Assembly (NCBI GenBank): GCA_019117485.1
Contig: DWZQ01000013.1
Location: forward strand, 1 to 43,660
Origin: Candidatus Agathobaculum intestinipullorum
GTDB taxonomy: Bacteria > Bacillota > Clostridia > Oscillospirales > Butyricicoccaceae
Direction: 5' to 3'
DNA length: 43,660 bases
Shown here: one piece after another, positions 28,803 through 39,200 of the stretch
Numbering within the stretch: the first letter of the stretch is position 1
Layout: the number at the start of each line of letters is the position of its first letter
Notes under the pieces: model-generated
Seen by the model: the letters and a program-made list of their open reading frames with translations, nothing else
Database searches by the model: none
Told to the model about the DNA's origin: nothing
Position numbers and translations under genes: made by a program

Positions 28803-30440
28803 ATGGAGCTTGCCAAAAATAAAATTTACCGATGCCAGATCATCGACTATACAGCAGACGGCACCGGACTTGCCAAAATCGACGGCCGTGCGGTGTTCGT
28901 GCCGCGCACGGCGGTGGGGGATCAGTGCGATGTGCGTATCACCAAGGTGACCAAAAGTGTGGCGTTCGGGCGGCTGGAAAAGCTGGTCGTGCCGTCAGGT
29001 GTGCGCATCCAGCCTGCCTGCCCGGTTGCGGACAAGTGCGGCGGCTGTTGCTATCAGCACATCACCTACGAGGAGGAGCTGCGTGCCAAGGAGAAAAAGG
29101 TGCGCGACGCGCTCACCCGCATCGGCGGGCTGGACGGCACGGTGCTTGCCGGCATCACGGGCGCGCCGACAACCGAACATTACCGCAACAAGGCGCAGTA
29201 TCCGGTCGGACGGGACGTGGACGGCAATATCGTCACCGGGTTTTACCGGCCGCGCAGCCATGACATTGTGCCGGTCGGGCGGTGCCTGATCCAGTCCGAG
29301 ACCGCCGACCGCATTGCGGCCATTGTGCGGCAGTGGATGCGTGACTTCGACGTGCCGCCATATGATTACCAGACCAAACGGGGGGCGGTGCGGCATATTT
29401 ACGTCCGTGTGGGTGAAAAAAGCGGCGAAAGTCAGTTGACCTTGATCGCGGCGACGCGCAAAATGCCCGCGTTGAGTGAGCTGATTTGTCGCTTGCGGGA
29501 AGCCGAGCCGTCGCTGACCGGCATTTTGATCAACCACAACCAGCGGGGGGATAATGTCATCCTTGGTGACCGCACGGATGTCCTGTGGGGCGAGCCGATG
29601 CTGGAGGATCGGCTGTGCGGGCATTCGTTCCTGCTCTCGCCCGAGGCGTTTTATCAGGTCAATCACGCGCAGGCCGAGCGGCTGTACGAGTGTGCGGTTT
29701 CGTTTGCCGGTCTGACCGGACAGGAAACCGTGCTCGACCTGTATTGCGGCGCGGGTACGATCACACTGACGCTGGCGCCGCACGCCAAAACCGTGATCGG
29801 TGTCGAAATCGTGCCCGAGGCGGTGGAAAATGCGCGACAGAATGCGGCTCGCAACGGTATGGATAACGTCGAGTTCCTGTGTGCGGATGCAGGACAGGCC
29901 GCGCGGCAGTTGGCCGCGCGCGGCGTTGCGCCCGATGTGCTGGTTGTCGATCCACCGCGCAAAGGGCTGGACGAGCAGGCGCGTGACGCGATCCTGAAAA
30001 TGCGGACGCCGCGCGTGGTGTACGTCTCCTGCGACCCGGCGACCCTCGCCCGCGACCTGCGTGAGCTGACCGGCGCAGGGTATGTGATGGAAAAGGCACA
30101 GGCGTTTGATTTGTTCCCGCGAACCGGGCATGTGGAGACGGTAGTACTCTTGTCCAAACTTAACACCAAGCAGCATATCGAAGTGGAGTTGAATCTGGAC
30201 GAGCTGGATTTGACAGCGGCGGAGAGCAAGGCTACCTATGACGAAATCAAAGCATATGTGCTGGAGAAGTATGGTTTGAAGGTATCCAGCCTGTACATCT
30301 CCCAGGTCAAACGGAAATGTGGGCTGAATGTTGGGCCAAACTATAATCTATCGAAGAAGGAAGACGCGAAAGTACCGCAGTGCCCGCCGGAAAAGGAAGC
30401 GGCAATTATGGAGGCGCTGAAGCACTTCGGGATGGTTTAG
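28803..30440 (+). CDS. rlmCD: 23S rRNA (uracil-5-)-methyltransferase RlmCD/RumA with an element-derived C-terminal extension
   Basis: The protein has 545 residues, with AAAAGGGG before ATG 28803. A TRAM domain (about 1-60) precedes a 4Fe-4S cysteine set (CPVADKCGGCCYQH) and a SAM-dependent methyltransferase core: FLLSPEAFYQVN, DLYCGAGTITL, DPPRKG and the catalytic cysteine in VYVSCDPATLARDL. The family normally ends soon after HVETVVLLS (443-451). Here 93 more residues follow (KQHIEVELNLDELDLTAAES ... EKEAAIMEALKHFGMV). That tail is familiar to me from clostridial and streptococcal rumA genes in which an integrative element has replaced the 3' end. It methylates 23S rRNA uridines. The enzyme is certain; the origin of the tail is knowledge-based inference. 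Confidence 0.93.
   Translation: MELAKNKIYRCQIIDYTADGTGLAKIDGRAVFVPRTAVGDQCDVRITKVTKSVAFGRLEKLVVPSGVRIQPACPVADKCGGCCYQHITYEEELRAKEKKVRDALTRIGGLDGTVLAGITGAPTTEHYRNKAQYPVGRDVDGNIVTGFYRPRSHDIVPVGRCLIQSETADRIAAIVRQWMRDFDVPPYDYQTKRGAVRHIYVRVGEKSGESQLTLIAATRKMPALSELICRLREAEPSLTGILINHNQRGDNVILGDRTDVLWGEPMLEDRLCGHSFLLSPEAFYQVNHAQAERLYECAVSFAGLTGQETVLDLYCGAGTITLTLAPHAKTVIGVEIVPEAVENARQNAARNGMDNVEFLCADAGQAARQLAARGVAPDVLVVDPPRKGLDEQARDAILKMRTPRVVYVSCDPATLARDLRELTGAGYVMEKAQAFDLFPRTGHVETVVLLSKLNTKQHIEVELNLDELDLTAAESKATYDEIKAYVLEKYGLKVSSLYISQVKRKCGLNVGPNYNLSKKEDAKVPQCPPEKEAAIMEALKHFGMV
30129..30160. other. Putative integration site (attL-like) at the 3' end of rlmCD/rumA
   Basis: CATGTGGAGACGGTAGTACT (from 30129), encoding HVETVVLL, corresponds to the rumA 3'-end site used by several integrative and conjugative elements (for example in streptococci the CACGTGGAGTGCGTAGT-type core). 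Base composition falls after this point. The second copy of the core would lie beyond the right edge. Confidence 0.5.
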
Positions 30441-30455
30441 CATATAGTAGGACAC

Positions 30456-30494
30456 AAAACACCAGTGTCGGTTTTTGACCGACACTGGTGTTTT
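30456..30494. terminator. Terminator after rlmCD
   Basis: A perfect 17-bp stem (30456-30472 with 30478-30494) closes a 5-base loop, with terminal A- and T-tracts. It separates the methyltransferase from the BREX operon. Confidence 0.9.
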
Positions 30495-30544
30495 CATTAA
30501 GTTCAAGAACTCAAATTTTAAATTCAATTTTCCAGAGAAATCGG

Positions 30545-30573
30545 TTGTATTTTCTGTTTTTCTGTTCTAAAAT
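30545..30573 (+). promoter_or_regulatory. Promoter of the BREX operon
   Basis: TTGTAT (30545-30550) and TAAAAT (30568-30573) are spaced by 17 bases in an AT-rich leader 45 bases before the regulator start. This is the only convincing promoter seen before the run of closely spaced defence genes. Confidence 0.6.
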
Positions 30574-30617
30574 GTAAATAGTTTTGTCGAGCTATTCAGT
30601 ACAGGGAGTTATGTAAT

Positions 30618-30836
30618 ATGCGAATTAGTTATAAAAAGCTGTGGCTGCTACTATTAGAGCGAGACATCAGTAAAGCCACGTTACGTACAGATTTGAAATT
30701 GGCTACCGGAACTATGGCTAAGCTGAATAAGGGTGAAGAGGTTGCCTTGAGTGTTCTGATGCGTATTTGTCAGTATTTGCGTTGCGATATTGGAGATATA
30801 TGTTCTGTTATTTTGGAGGAAAAGAGTACATATTAA
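30618..30836 (+). CDS. Small XRE-type HTH regulator of the BREX operon
   Basis: The protein has 72 residues, with AGGGAG 11 bases before ATG 30618. It is a single Cro/C1-like helix-turn-helix of the HTH_26 type: YKKLWLLLLERDISKATLRT, then a recognition-helix region LATGTMAKLNKGEEV and the characteristic LMRICQYLRCDIGDI ending. Such short regulators commonly head restriction and BREX operons and control their level. It is first in the operon, 47 bases before the 988-residue gene. DNA target and sign of control are unknown. Confidence 0.85.
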   Translation: MRISYKKLWLLLLERDISKATLRTDLKLATGTMAKLNKGEEVALSVLMRICQYLRCDIGDICSVILEEKSTY

Positions 30837-30883
30837 ATTTTTCATAGAGAGTGATACAAATACTGATAGAAAAGAGTGGTAAG

Positions 30884-33850
30884 ATGGCGCAAAGAGTACC
30901 TTGGGATATGAGTGAAGCAGTCATTATGTTGAATGCGCTGATCGCCGCTCGTGAGGGAAGGATGTCCCGGAAAGATGCAATTGTAGCTGTGTCTTCAAAA
31001 CTTCGTTCACGTGCGAAGAGAAATGGTATCGAAGTAGACGACATTTTTCGTAACGTAAACGGCATTACGCTACAGATGTCCACGATGGAATACATCCTGA
31101 CTGATGGCGAAAAGGGCATGAAGAAATCCTCCATGCCTAAGCTATTTCAGGATGCGGTTGCCATGTACCAGAATGACAGAGCGACCTACGAAAAAATGCT
31201 GAGGGAGGCAAGGAACGTGTCGGATACCAAATCAATACAAGACCAGTATTTTGCATGGCTGGAAACACAAGTATCTCCGGCGCAACTGTCGGAATTATAT
31301 ATGATATATACTGACATTGAGGACTTTTGCCTGAAGCGCAGCGTAATTAAGAAAAAGCTATTTTCATTGACTAACCTTGCCGATATTCGTAAAGTAATGA
31401 ACACGGTTGATTCCAATAAGGTCTTCCGTTTTACATATAAGAAAAAATTGAGCAAAATGAGCTCTGCAATGCGATTTTACTACCGCTTTGTGAAGGAGCA
31501 TCCTGAGCTGCTGACTCAGGCGGCACCAATGAAGTCTAACCAGACTGCAACCCCTATGGAGACAAAACCTGCAGAACCTTCTCCAGAGTTGATTGGGTAT
31601 GGAGAAACAGCAGCGCCTTCCACTGTTGGCACTGTCGCATACAAGATCGATTTCACCAATATTCAGTCCCTGGCTTTTACTCAGCCGACGGAGTATTCAT
31701 ATTTCGAAGAGGAGCAGGGCAAAGTCAACTTTTGGACGCAATTATATGTTCAAGTCGTCAAGTGCCTGATGGATGATTATCCAGATGTGTTGCGCTCTTA
31801 TATCAACTGCAATATCGATGGACAGAGCCGGTGCGATTTCACTGATGAGGCTGGAATAAGCAGCATGACGGCTCCCAAAAAGGTACAGGATAATTTCTAT
31901 CTGGAAACGAACCTCAGCGCTACAGATATTGTAGGAAAGATAAAAAAGCTGCTTGACCTGTGCAATGTAGATTATGAAAATCTGGAAGTATATTACCAGA
32001 AGCGAAGCTCTACAGCGCCTCAAACAATTTCGACAACAGGAACAGGCAACTGTGCCGATAGCTCAGATGCCGAAAGCAGTAAAGAACAGTTTATAAGCTG
32101 GATGCAGCAGACCGGTTCTGCATTAGGTACTATCCGCAGCTATGTTTCTGCCATCGGACAGTCCAGTAAGGCTGCCAATGAATATGGTGTTTGCGATACG
32201 GATTTGTTCTTAATCGAAGATGCCAATAAGCTACAGCAGCTTTTGGATGAGCTCTTGAAGGTCCCGGTTTTCCGGAATCTAAATGCGCAGCAGCATAACC
32301 GCTTCCGGGCAGCGATATCCAAGCTCGTCGCTTACCGTTCCAGTACAACAGCCCATACCCGGCCAGAAGAGAAACTTCCAGAATTAAAAACCGTTGAGGC
32401 GGTTATAAATCCGCAGTACCTCTCCGAGGAGACTCGGATCCGCTATACGGAGATTCTTGCAGAGCATTTTGGCGAGGATGGCTACCAAACGGGGCGGCCA
32501 ATTTTTCGTGGGCGGTTTAGGCGATTTTATGCGGAAAAGTATGGCTGTCCCCCAGCAGAAACAGATGATCGCATTGATGAAATCATGAGTATCGTCGGGA
32601 CAAAGTGTGATAATAGAGTATTCCCCAAGCAGGATGACAGTCAAAATAACTTGATTATGGAAATTGTGAGTGATATTCTGTCTGCTTTTGATTCTGGCGC
32701 AACGGCCGTCTACATCGAAGCGGTTTATGATAAATACCAGCAGCCGCTTGCAGACTATTTGCACATATACAATCAGGATGCCTTGGCATCGCTATTGATG
32801 GCCCATGCCAACGGAAAATACACTCATCGTTATTCTTTTCTGACGAATAACTGGTCTGGTGCAAATGCCCAGGAGGACTTGCTTCGCATTATGAAGATGT
32901 TCCACCAGCCGCAGGATTATGCTGCAATTCATGAGAAGGCATGGTTTCTTCCTTATGAAAGGACGAAGACCATTCTGGTTACGACAGCCTCCATCGTGAA
33001 GGTTGCAGCTGAGACCTATTTCTATGCACCAAATCTGCCGGTCAGTGCAGATGAGCTAGCATATCTTTCTTCATTGATGAATGAAGAACTGAGCTATCAC
33101 AGTCATATTACGGATGTTCGCCTGATGCAGCTGATTGCAGAAAAATGCCCAAGCATTGCAATCAATACGGATGGATACACCACCTATGGCTTAAGGAATT
33201 GCCTCGGATACATCCTCCGAGATCAGTTCGCTTTTAATGGGCCTATTATTACCCTCAAGGGTAAGGAATTGAGCATGGCAGATGTTTTTACAGAGTTTGC
33301 AAAAGACCACGAGGTGTTGTCCGTTGACGAGCTGTCGGCTCTGAGCGATGAAATGAGCACTGTGATTTACTGGGATTCGGTATTGAGCGAGATGATTCGT
33401 ATCTCCGCCACGGAATTGCTGCGGAAAGACCAGATAAAGTTTGATGTAGAAGCAATAGACGAAATTTTAGACGGAATGTGTCCGGGAGATTATGTTCCAC
33501 TTTCGGAAATAAATCTTTTTCTGTGCTTCCCGAATATCGGCCATCCGTGGAACAGCTATCTGCTGGAGAGCTATCTGTTTGGCTTCAGCAGGAAATTCCG
33601 TTTGCTGCACTCCTCTTTCATCAAAACCGGTGTATACGGTGCAATGGTGCGCAAGGATGCAGATTTTCAGGATTACCGCGCTTTATTGGTGGATGTTCTG
33701 TCGAAATCCAATGCACTGGACTCTACCAAGGATGCTCTGCAATATATTGTCGATAAGGGATACCAGCAGCGAAGACGTTATGAAGGCATCGAGACGGTGG
33801 TTCAGGAGGCCAAGCTGGTAAAAGAACAGAGAGAAAAACAGGAGAAATGA
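30884..33850 (+). CDS. Large BREX-associated protein of unknown function (988 residues)
   Basis: ATG 30884 is chosen because the family-like sequence starts at AQRVPWDMSEAVIML; a GTG at 30851 is possible, and both have weak sites. Residues 1-95 resemble an N-terminal module seen in front of nuclease or defence proteins (W..SEAV.ML..., LRSRAKRNGIEVDDIFRN, NGITLQM). Residues about 405-490 resemble a SAM-like, integrase-N-type helical domain (FISWMQQTGSALGTIRSYVS ... NAQQHNRFRAAISKLVAYR). A similar FRN-x-NGI motif recurs in weaker form near 520-570. The rest (about 580-960) is alpha-helical with winged-helix-like blocks. I see no nuclease, methyltransferase or ATPase motif. It is cotranscribed with brxP 10 bases downstream, so a DNA-recognition or regulatory part of the defence system is plausible. 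Confidence 0.7.
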   Translation: MAQRVPWDMSEAVIMLNALIAAREGRMSRKDAIVAVSSKLRSRAKRNGIEVDDIFRNVNGITLQMSTMEYILTDGEKGMKKSSMPKLFQDAVAMYQNDRATYEKMLREARNVSDTKSIQDQYFAWLETQVSPAQLSELYMIYTDIEDFCLKRSVIKKKLFSLTNLADIRKVMNTVDSNKVFRFTYKKKLSKMSSAMRFYYRFVKEHPELLTQAAPMKSNQTATPMETKPAEPSPELIGYGETAAPSTVGTVAYKIDFTNIQSLAFTQPTEYSYFEEEQGKVNFWTQLYVQVVKCLMDDYPDVLRSYINCNIDGQSRCDFTDEAGISSMTAPKKVQDNFYLETNLSATDIVGKIKKLLDLCNVDYENLEVYYQKRSSTAPQTISTTGTGNCADSSDAESSKEQFISWMQQTGSALGTIRSYVSAIGQSSKAANEYGVCDTDLFLIEDANKLQQLLDELLKVPVFRNLNAQQHNRFRAAISKLVAYRSSTTAHTRPEEKLPELKTVEAVINPQYLSEETRIRYTEILAEHFGEDGYQTGRPIFRGRFRRFYAEKYGCPPAETDDRIDEIMSIVGTKCDNRVFPKQDDSQNNLIMEIVSDILSAFDSGATAVYIEAVYDKYQQPLADYLHIYNQDALASLLMAHANGKYTHRYSFLTNNWSGANAQEDLLRIMKMFHQPQDYAAIHEKAWFLPYERTKTILVTTASIVKVAAETYFYAPNLPVSADELAYLSSLMNEELSYHSHITDVRLMQLIAEKCPSIAINTDGYTTYGLRNCLGYILRDQFAFNGPIITLKGKELSMADVFTEFAKDHEVLSVDELSALSDEMSTVIYWDSVLSEMIRISATELLRKDQIKFDVEAIDEILDGMCPGDYVPLSEINLFLCFPNIGHPWNSYLLESYLFGFSRKFRLLHSSFIKTGVYGAMVRKDADFQDYRALLVDVLSKSNALDSTKDALQYIVDKGYQQRRRYEGIETVVQEAKLVKEQREKQEK

Positions 33851-33860
33851 GGAAACCCTG

Positions 33861-36272
33861 ATGTACCAATATTTATGGGATGAGGAGACAGGAGGATTGC
33901 TTCTGACCACAGAGCAATCGAAGTTCAGCAAGGAACCGCGTCCTGTTTATGCCTCAGAATTGACACTACTGGGATTTGACCAATACTGGTCGTATCCCAA
34001 AGACGACTGCGCTCCGCTCATGTGGGCAGAAGCTAATAACTATATTTATCGCGGCAGAATGGTTGCCAGAACTAAAGGCGGTTCGTACTATTCCAAACCA
34101 GAGATAGTCCTTTTGGATACACCTGAGCCAGATGGAATACCGTTACAATTCGTTGATGTTGAAACAATGACGAAAAAAAACGAAGCCATTTTAGAAACTC
34201 TCGTTCAAGAAACGATTCAGACAGTTTATAATACATATAGGGAATATAAAGATAAAATCGATGTTTTTTATGTTGCTTTCAGTGGTGGAAAGGACAGTGT
34301 TGTAGCGTTAGACATTGTACAGCGTGCGCTTCCTCACGATGATTTTTGGGTTTTGTTTGGAAATACCCGTATGGAATTTCCTGATACGTATGAGCTAGTG
34401 GAACGAATTAAAGCAGACTGCATAAGTGAGGGCATACGGTTCTATCAAGCAGAATCCAAGCTGCTTCCACAAAATACATGGTCTTGCTTTGGGCCACCTT
34501 CAACCAGCAATCGCTGGTGTTGTAGTGTACATAAAACGTCACCACAGATTAATTTGCTCAGGGAGATAACAGGTAAGCGAGATTTTACAGGAATGGCCTT
34601 TACCGGAGTGCGCGCTGAAGAAAGCTTGGCACGAAGCACTTATGATACAGTAAGCAATGGCCAGAAGCACAGTGGTCAAATGAGCTGCCATGCAATACTC
34701 GATTGGACTTCCGCAGAGTTATATTGCTATATCTATGAAAGGCATTTGCACTTGAATGAGGCATATAAAAAGGGAAATATGAGGGTTGGATGTTTAGTTT
34801 GTCCCAATTCAACTGGAAAGCACGAGTATATAAAGCGCTGTTCATATCAGTCTGAAGTGGATTTTTTTCTTAGGAAAATAGCTTCTACGAGCGGGAAAAC
34901 CAATTACTCAGAGGCCGATATGAAAGAGTTCATTGATGGCGGATTTTGGAGAACCCGTAAATCTGGACGTGAGCTTAATCTAGGCCAGGATAAGTTTGAG
35001 GTCATCGGCGGAAGCAATCCGCCTATGATAGATACTTTTGTGACGCATCTCAAATGGCAAAATTGGGGGAAGACAATTGGTGATATAACACAGGTGGCGG
35101 AAGATGAATATACAATTCTGTTTGAAGGAAAATCCTATACTGTCAGAACAGCATTGGGTGAAAGCAAAACGACCTTTATTCTGGAAAACTGTGAGAACTC
35201 CAAGACGGATATTAAATTTCAATCGTTGATGAGAAGTGTAATCATCAAAAGTCTGTACTGCGTGGGATGTGGAGAATGCGAGGCAGAATGCAAACATGAT
35301 TGCATTGACATGAAGGACGGGATAGTGATTAGAGATAACTGTGTACACTGCTACAGATGTCACGATGTCCAAGAGCATTGCTTAAGGTATGCATCGATAC
35401 GAAACAAGATAACGGAGGGGAGAAAAATGGCGGGAATTGATAGGTATTTTACCTTTGGAACGCGGGATGAGTGGCTGGATTCATTCATTCGATATAAGGG
35501 TGGAAAAGAATTCTGGCTTTCTGATGGTGATGGTCAGGTCGCTAATAAGAAAAAAGATGCATTCAAGAATTTTGCGGATGATGCAGGCCTTACAGTCTAC
35601 GACAAAACTGCGGATGGAGACAAGTACACTAAATGCGTGCCGACACCGTTTGCGGATGTAATTATCAGAGAGGGTGCATACAGTCAGACCTCGTGGGCCT
35701 TGATTCTTTGCAATCTGGTCTACACACCTGCGTTTAATTGGTTCGTCACTTCACTTGAATTTGGAATATCATATACACCTGACCTATTGAATTTGATGTT
35801 GACAGATGTGATGGAGAATGATACCAAAGGAAAGGGTAAGCGGAATGTTATTGATTCCCTTAAAATCATAATGGCCAAGACGCCTCTGGGTAAAGATAGA
35901 ATCTTTGCCGACTGCGATGTAGTCGAAAAAGCATCCGCTTCTGGTAGAGAGACGGTAACGCTTAACTCTATTATGAGATGTAGTTGGGCTGAACCAGATG
36001 CCCGTGTCATTCTCTACTCACTTTACAAGTTTGCGGAGAAATGTGGCGGATATTACCAGTTCTCGCTGTCCACGCTGCTGGATGACTCCATAGAGCGTGA
36101 CGGCATTAGTCCGACCAGAATTTTTGGCCTGAACTACGATACGATGGTTCCGATTCTAAATGGTTTGTCCGTAAACTATCCAGACTTCATTTCGGCCAGT
36201 TTCTCTTTGGGACTGGATACTATTAGCTTACGTGAAGGCAAATCCTCTCAGGATGTGTTGGCTATATTCTGA
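33861..36272 (+). CDS. brxP: BrxP: PAPS reductase-like protein with ferredoxin-type Fe-S region and DUF4007-like C-terminus
   Basis: The protein has 803 residues. About residues 100-400 are a PAPS-reductase/DndC-like domain with the PP-loop AFSGGKDS (139-146), then LFGNTRMEFPDTYE, NRWCCSVHK and GCLVCP cysteine motifs. Residues 467-507 hold two cysteine sets, CxxCxxCxxxC (467, 470, 473, 477) and CxxCxxC...C (494, 497, 500, 507), as in 2[4Fe-4S] ferredoxins. About 525-803 is DUF4007-like. DndC uses this fold in DNA phosphorothioation, and BrxP is the marker of type 4 BREX. Sulfur-based DNA marking is therefore a reasonable hypothesis but not shown. It sits between the 988-residue gene and brxC with short gaps. 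Confidence 0.85.
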   Translation: MYQYLWDEETGGLLLTTEQSKFSKEPRPVYASELTLLGFDQYWSYPKDDCAPLMWAEANNYIYRGRMVARTKGGSYYSKPEIVLLDTPEPDGIPLQFVDVETMTKKNEAILETLVQETIQTVYNTYREYKDKIDVFYVAFSGGKDSVVALDIVQRALPHDDFWVLFGNTRMEFPDTYELVERIKADCISEGIRFYQAESKLLPQNTWSCFGPPSTSNRWCCSVHKTSPQINLLREITGKRDFTGMAFTGVRAEESLARSTYDTVSNGQKHSGQMSCHAILDWTSAELYCYIYERHLHLNEAYKKGNMRVGCLVCPNSTGKHEYIKRCSYQSEVDFFLRKIASTSGKTNYSEADMKEFIDGGFWRTRKSGRELNLGQDKFEVIGGSNPPMIDTFVTHLKWQNWGKTIGDITQVAEDEYTILFEGKSYTVRTALGESKTTFILENCENSKTDIKFQSLMRSVIIKSLYCVGCGECEAECKHDCIDMKDGIVIRDNCVHCYRCHDVQEHCLRYASIRNKITEGRKMAGIDRYFTFGTRDEWLDSFIRYKGGKEFWLSDGDGQVANKKKDAFKNFADDAGLTVYDKTADGDKYTKCVPTPFADVIIREGAYSQTSWALILCNLVYTPAFNWFVTSLEFGISYTPDLLNLMLTDVMENDTKGKGKRNVIDSLKIIMAKTPLGKDRIFADCDVVEKASASGRETVTLNSIMRCSWAEPDARVILYSLYKFAEKCGGYYQFSLSTLLDDSIERDGISPTRIFGLNYDTMVPILNGLSVNYPDFISASFSLGLDTISLREGKSSQDVLAIF

Positions 36273-36291
36273 GATAGGAGGAGAAAAGACG

Positions 36292-39200
36292 ATGAGCAAG
36301 AAAACCTACAAGGATTATTTTAACATTGATCCAAAGTATTATGCGGCGGTTACGGCTGACCTGATAAGATCTGGTGAAGTCAAATGGACTTCATTCTATC
36401 CTCATGAGACCTTTGTCAAGCTGCTGGAGAAAACCCACATCATGCTCTCTGGCAAGGACTCCCGGTCCCTGTGGGTGGAAGGTGCCTACGGTACCGGCAA
36501 ATCCCATGCTGCTCTGACGGTAAAATCTATGCTGGAGGCCAGCGATGACGAGATCCGTGCTTATTTTAAGGATTATGGCCTCCGGGATGACCTTTGCCAG
36601 CAGCTCATTACGGACAAGAGCAACGGCAGATTGATTACCATCCACCGGATTGGCTCTGCGTCTATCCGTTCTGACCAAGACCTGATTCTAGCCTTACAGG
36701 ATAGCATCGCAGCTGCGCTGCAGGAGCATGGCATTACCAATCGTGGTGAAGCATCCCTGAAGGAATCCGCCCTGCGCTGGCTGGAAGACAAAGAGGCAAA
36801 CCGAGTCTACTTTGACAGCCTGATTCAGGAAGATAAGTACATGTGGGATTTCGGCGGCAAGCATGTGAATGAGGTCATCTCTGTGCTGAAGAACTCCGAG
36901 GACGAGGCCGCTGTTTCTAAAATGATGCGCAATATCCTGAAGGTTGCCGAGGACAATGGCATTACGGCCCTGCGTCTGGATATTCCGGCCATGTGCGATT
37001 GGATCAAAAGCATCATTGACGAGAACGACATCTCCGCTATTCTCTTCGTGTGGGACGAGTTTACGGAGTATTTTCAGAACAATCAGAATGCCTTGACTGG
37101 CTTTCAGACCCTTGCAGAAATCAGCGAGTCCCACCCGTTTTATTTCCTTATCGTGACCCACGAAAGCAGTTCTCTCATTCAGGATAAGGATATGCGTAAG
37201 AAGATTCTGAATCGTTTTGTGGGCGATGTAACTGTCCGTATTGAGATGCCGGAGAATATGGCATTTCGGTTGATGGCGCAGGCCATGAAAACTACGGATG
37301 ACCCTGTGCTCCTCCCGGAGTGGACTAAATACAAGGGTGACCTAAATGAAGGGTTAACCAGTGTCCGCAATACCATTATTGCCAGTGCAAAAAAGCACTC
37401 CACAATGGGGCAAAAGACCGTCATTTCTGATACAGAGTTGCAGTCTATCGTTCCAATTCATCCGTATGCAGCGCTGCTGTTGAAACACATGTCAGTGGCA
37501 TTCAATTCCAATGCTCGTAGTATGTTTGACTTCATTATCAGTAATGACATGTCGGATGCAAAAGGTTTCAAGTGGTTTATTAACGAGTATGGTCCTGAGG
37601 AGAGTATAAACCTACTCACCATCGACATGCTCTGGGATTTCTTTACCGGGAAAGACCAGAATGGATTGAATGACGATGTTCGCGTGATTTTGGATTCCTT
37701 CGGTCTGCTGAAAAAGGGTATCCTAACTCCAGACCAGGAGCGAGTGTTTAAAACTGTGCTGCTTCTGGAAGCCATTTCCTTGCGTGTGGGCAACGTGGAG
37801 CTTCTGCGCCCCAACGAGCAAAATATCGATCTGGCCTTTGTGGGTACTGACTGGTCAAAGGGCAAAGCACGTAATATTGCTGCTGGTCTGTGTCAGCAGG
37901 GACTGCTCTTTGAAAAACCCGTAGGCAATGGTCTAAAGGAATACACTGTTGCGAATCGTGACGGCGACATTGGCAAGATTAACAAGCTAAAGGCCGATAT
38001 CCGCAACAGCACAAAAACGCAGGATTTGATTGTTTCTGCCGACCTGATGTCTGCAGTGCAGCTTCCTGTTGCAATCCGTCCCCGTTTTGTGATGGAGGGC
38101 GCAGCTTCCTCTAATTTAACACCAGTCAGCAGCAAGCTGAGTGGACAGAGCAAGCCAAATCGTTTTAAGACTGTGGTAGCTTTTGCTCTGAATGATACAG
38201 AGGCTGCTACCATCAGAAATGCCATTTTAAAAGCAATCGTTCAGCCTTCTAACGAGCTTTTCTATATTGAATGCCTGACACCTATGGGTGATGACCTTTT
38301 GAGCCAGTATGTAGAGAACATGGCATACAGTAAGAATTATGCTCAGAACGACCGTCAGCGTGCAATGGGATTTGAAACGCAAGCGAAAAAGTGCCTGACT
38401 GAATGGAAACAGAGAATTTCTGCGGGTGCTTTTATCCTTTATACGCCTGAGCATAAGAGCGGCACTCGCGTGGCCAATCTTGCCGCATTGCAGGAGGCGC
38501 TGCAGAAACTCAACCACCAGATTTATTTCTGCGGCCTTGAGCAGTTCAATCTGATTGATAACATGTTCGTGAAAGGCCCTCTGGCCCAGGGCGCTGAATG
38601 CGGCATCACAGAGGAGTTGAAGTCCACCTTTAAATCTTCCAATGTGAAAACCAGCCTTGCGACTGCACTAAAGGGTGCATGGAAGGTTGAGCGCTATTGG
38701 GAAGACCCGACGAAAAAGAGCCTGCCAATTGTCCGCATCAAGCAGGAAGTAGAGAAGGTCATAAAAGCTGGATTTGAGAAGGCTTCCGGTCGTATCAGCA
38801 TTCTTTCCATTTATGAGGCGTTGGAAGAGGCGCCTTACGGATTTATGCCCAGCAATGCGACTGCTTTTGTTATGGGCTTTGTGCTGAAAGAATATGCCAC
38901 TGCCGATTATTTCTGGAGCAATGGCCCTTTCAGTGAAAGCATGACACAAGGGAAAATGAAGCAGATGATTGCTAACGCAATCAATCAGAAATTTTCTCCG
39001 TCTTCGAAATATAAAGAAGAATATATCGTTGCTATGAGCGCAAGCCAGCGCTGCTTCCTACAGTGCACATCTGCTGCGTTTCATATTCCGATGTCGCAGT
39101 GTGGCTCTATCGAAAGCGCCCGCGATCAAATACGAATCAAGATGAAAGGCCTTACTTTCCCTATTTGGTGCCTGAAATATATTCTGAACACGGTGCAGTT

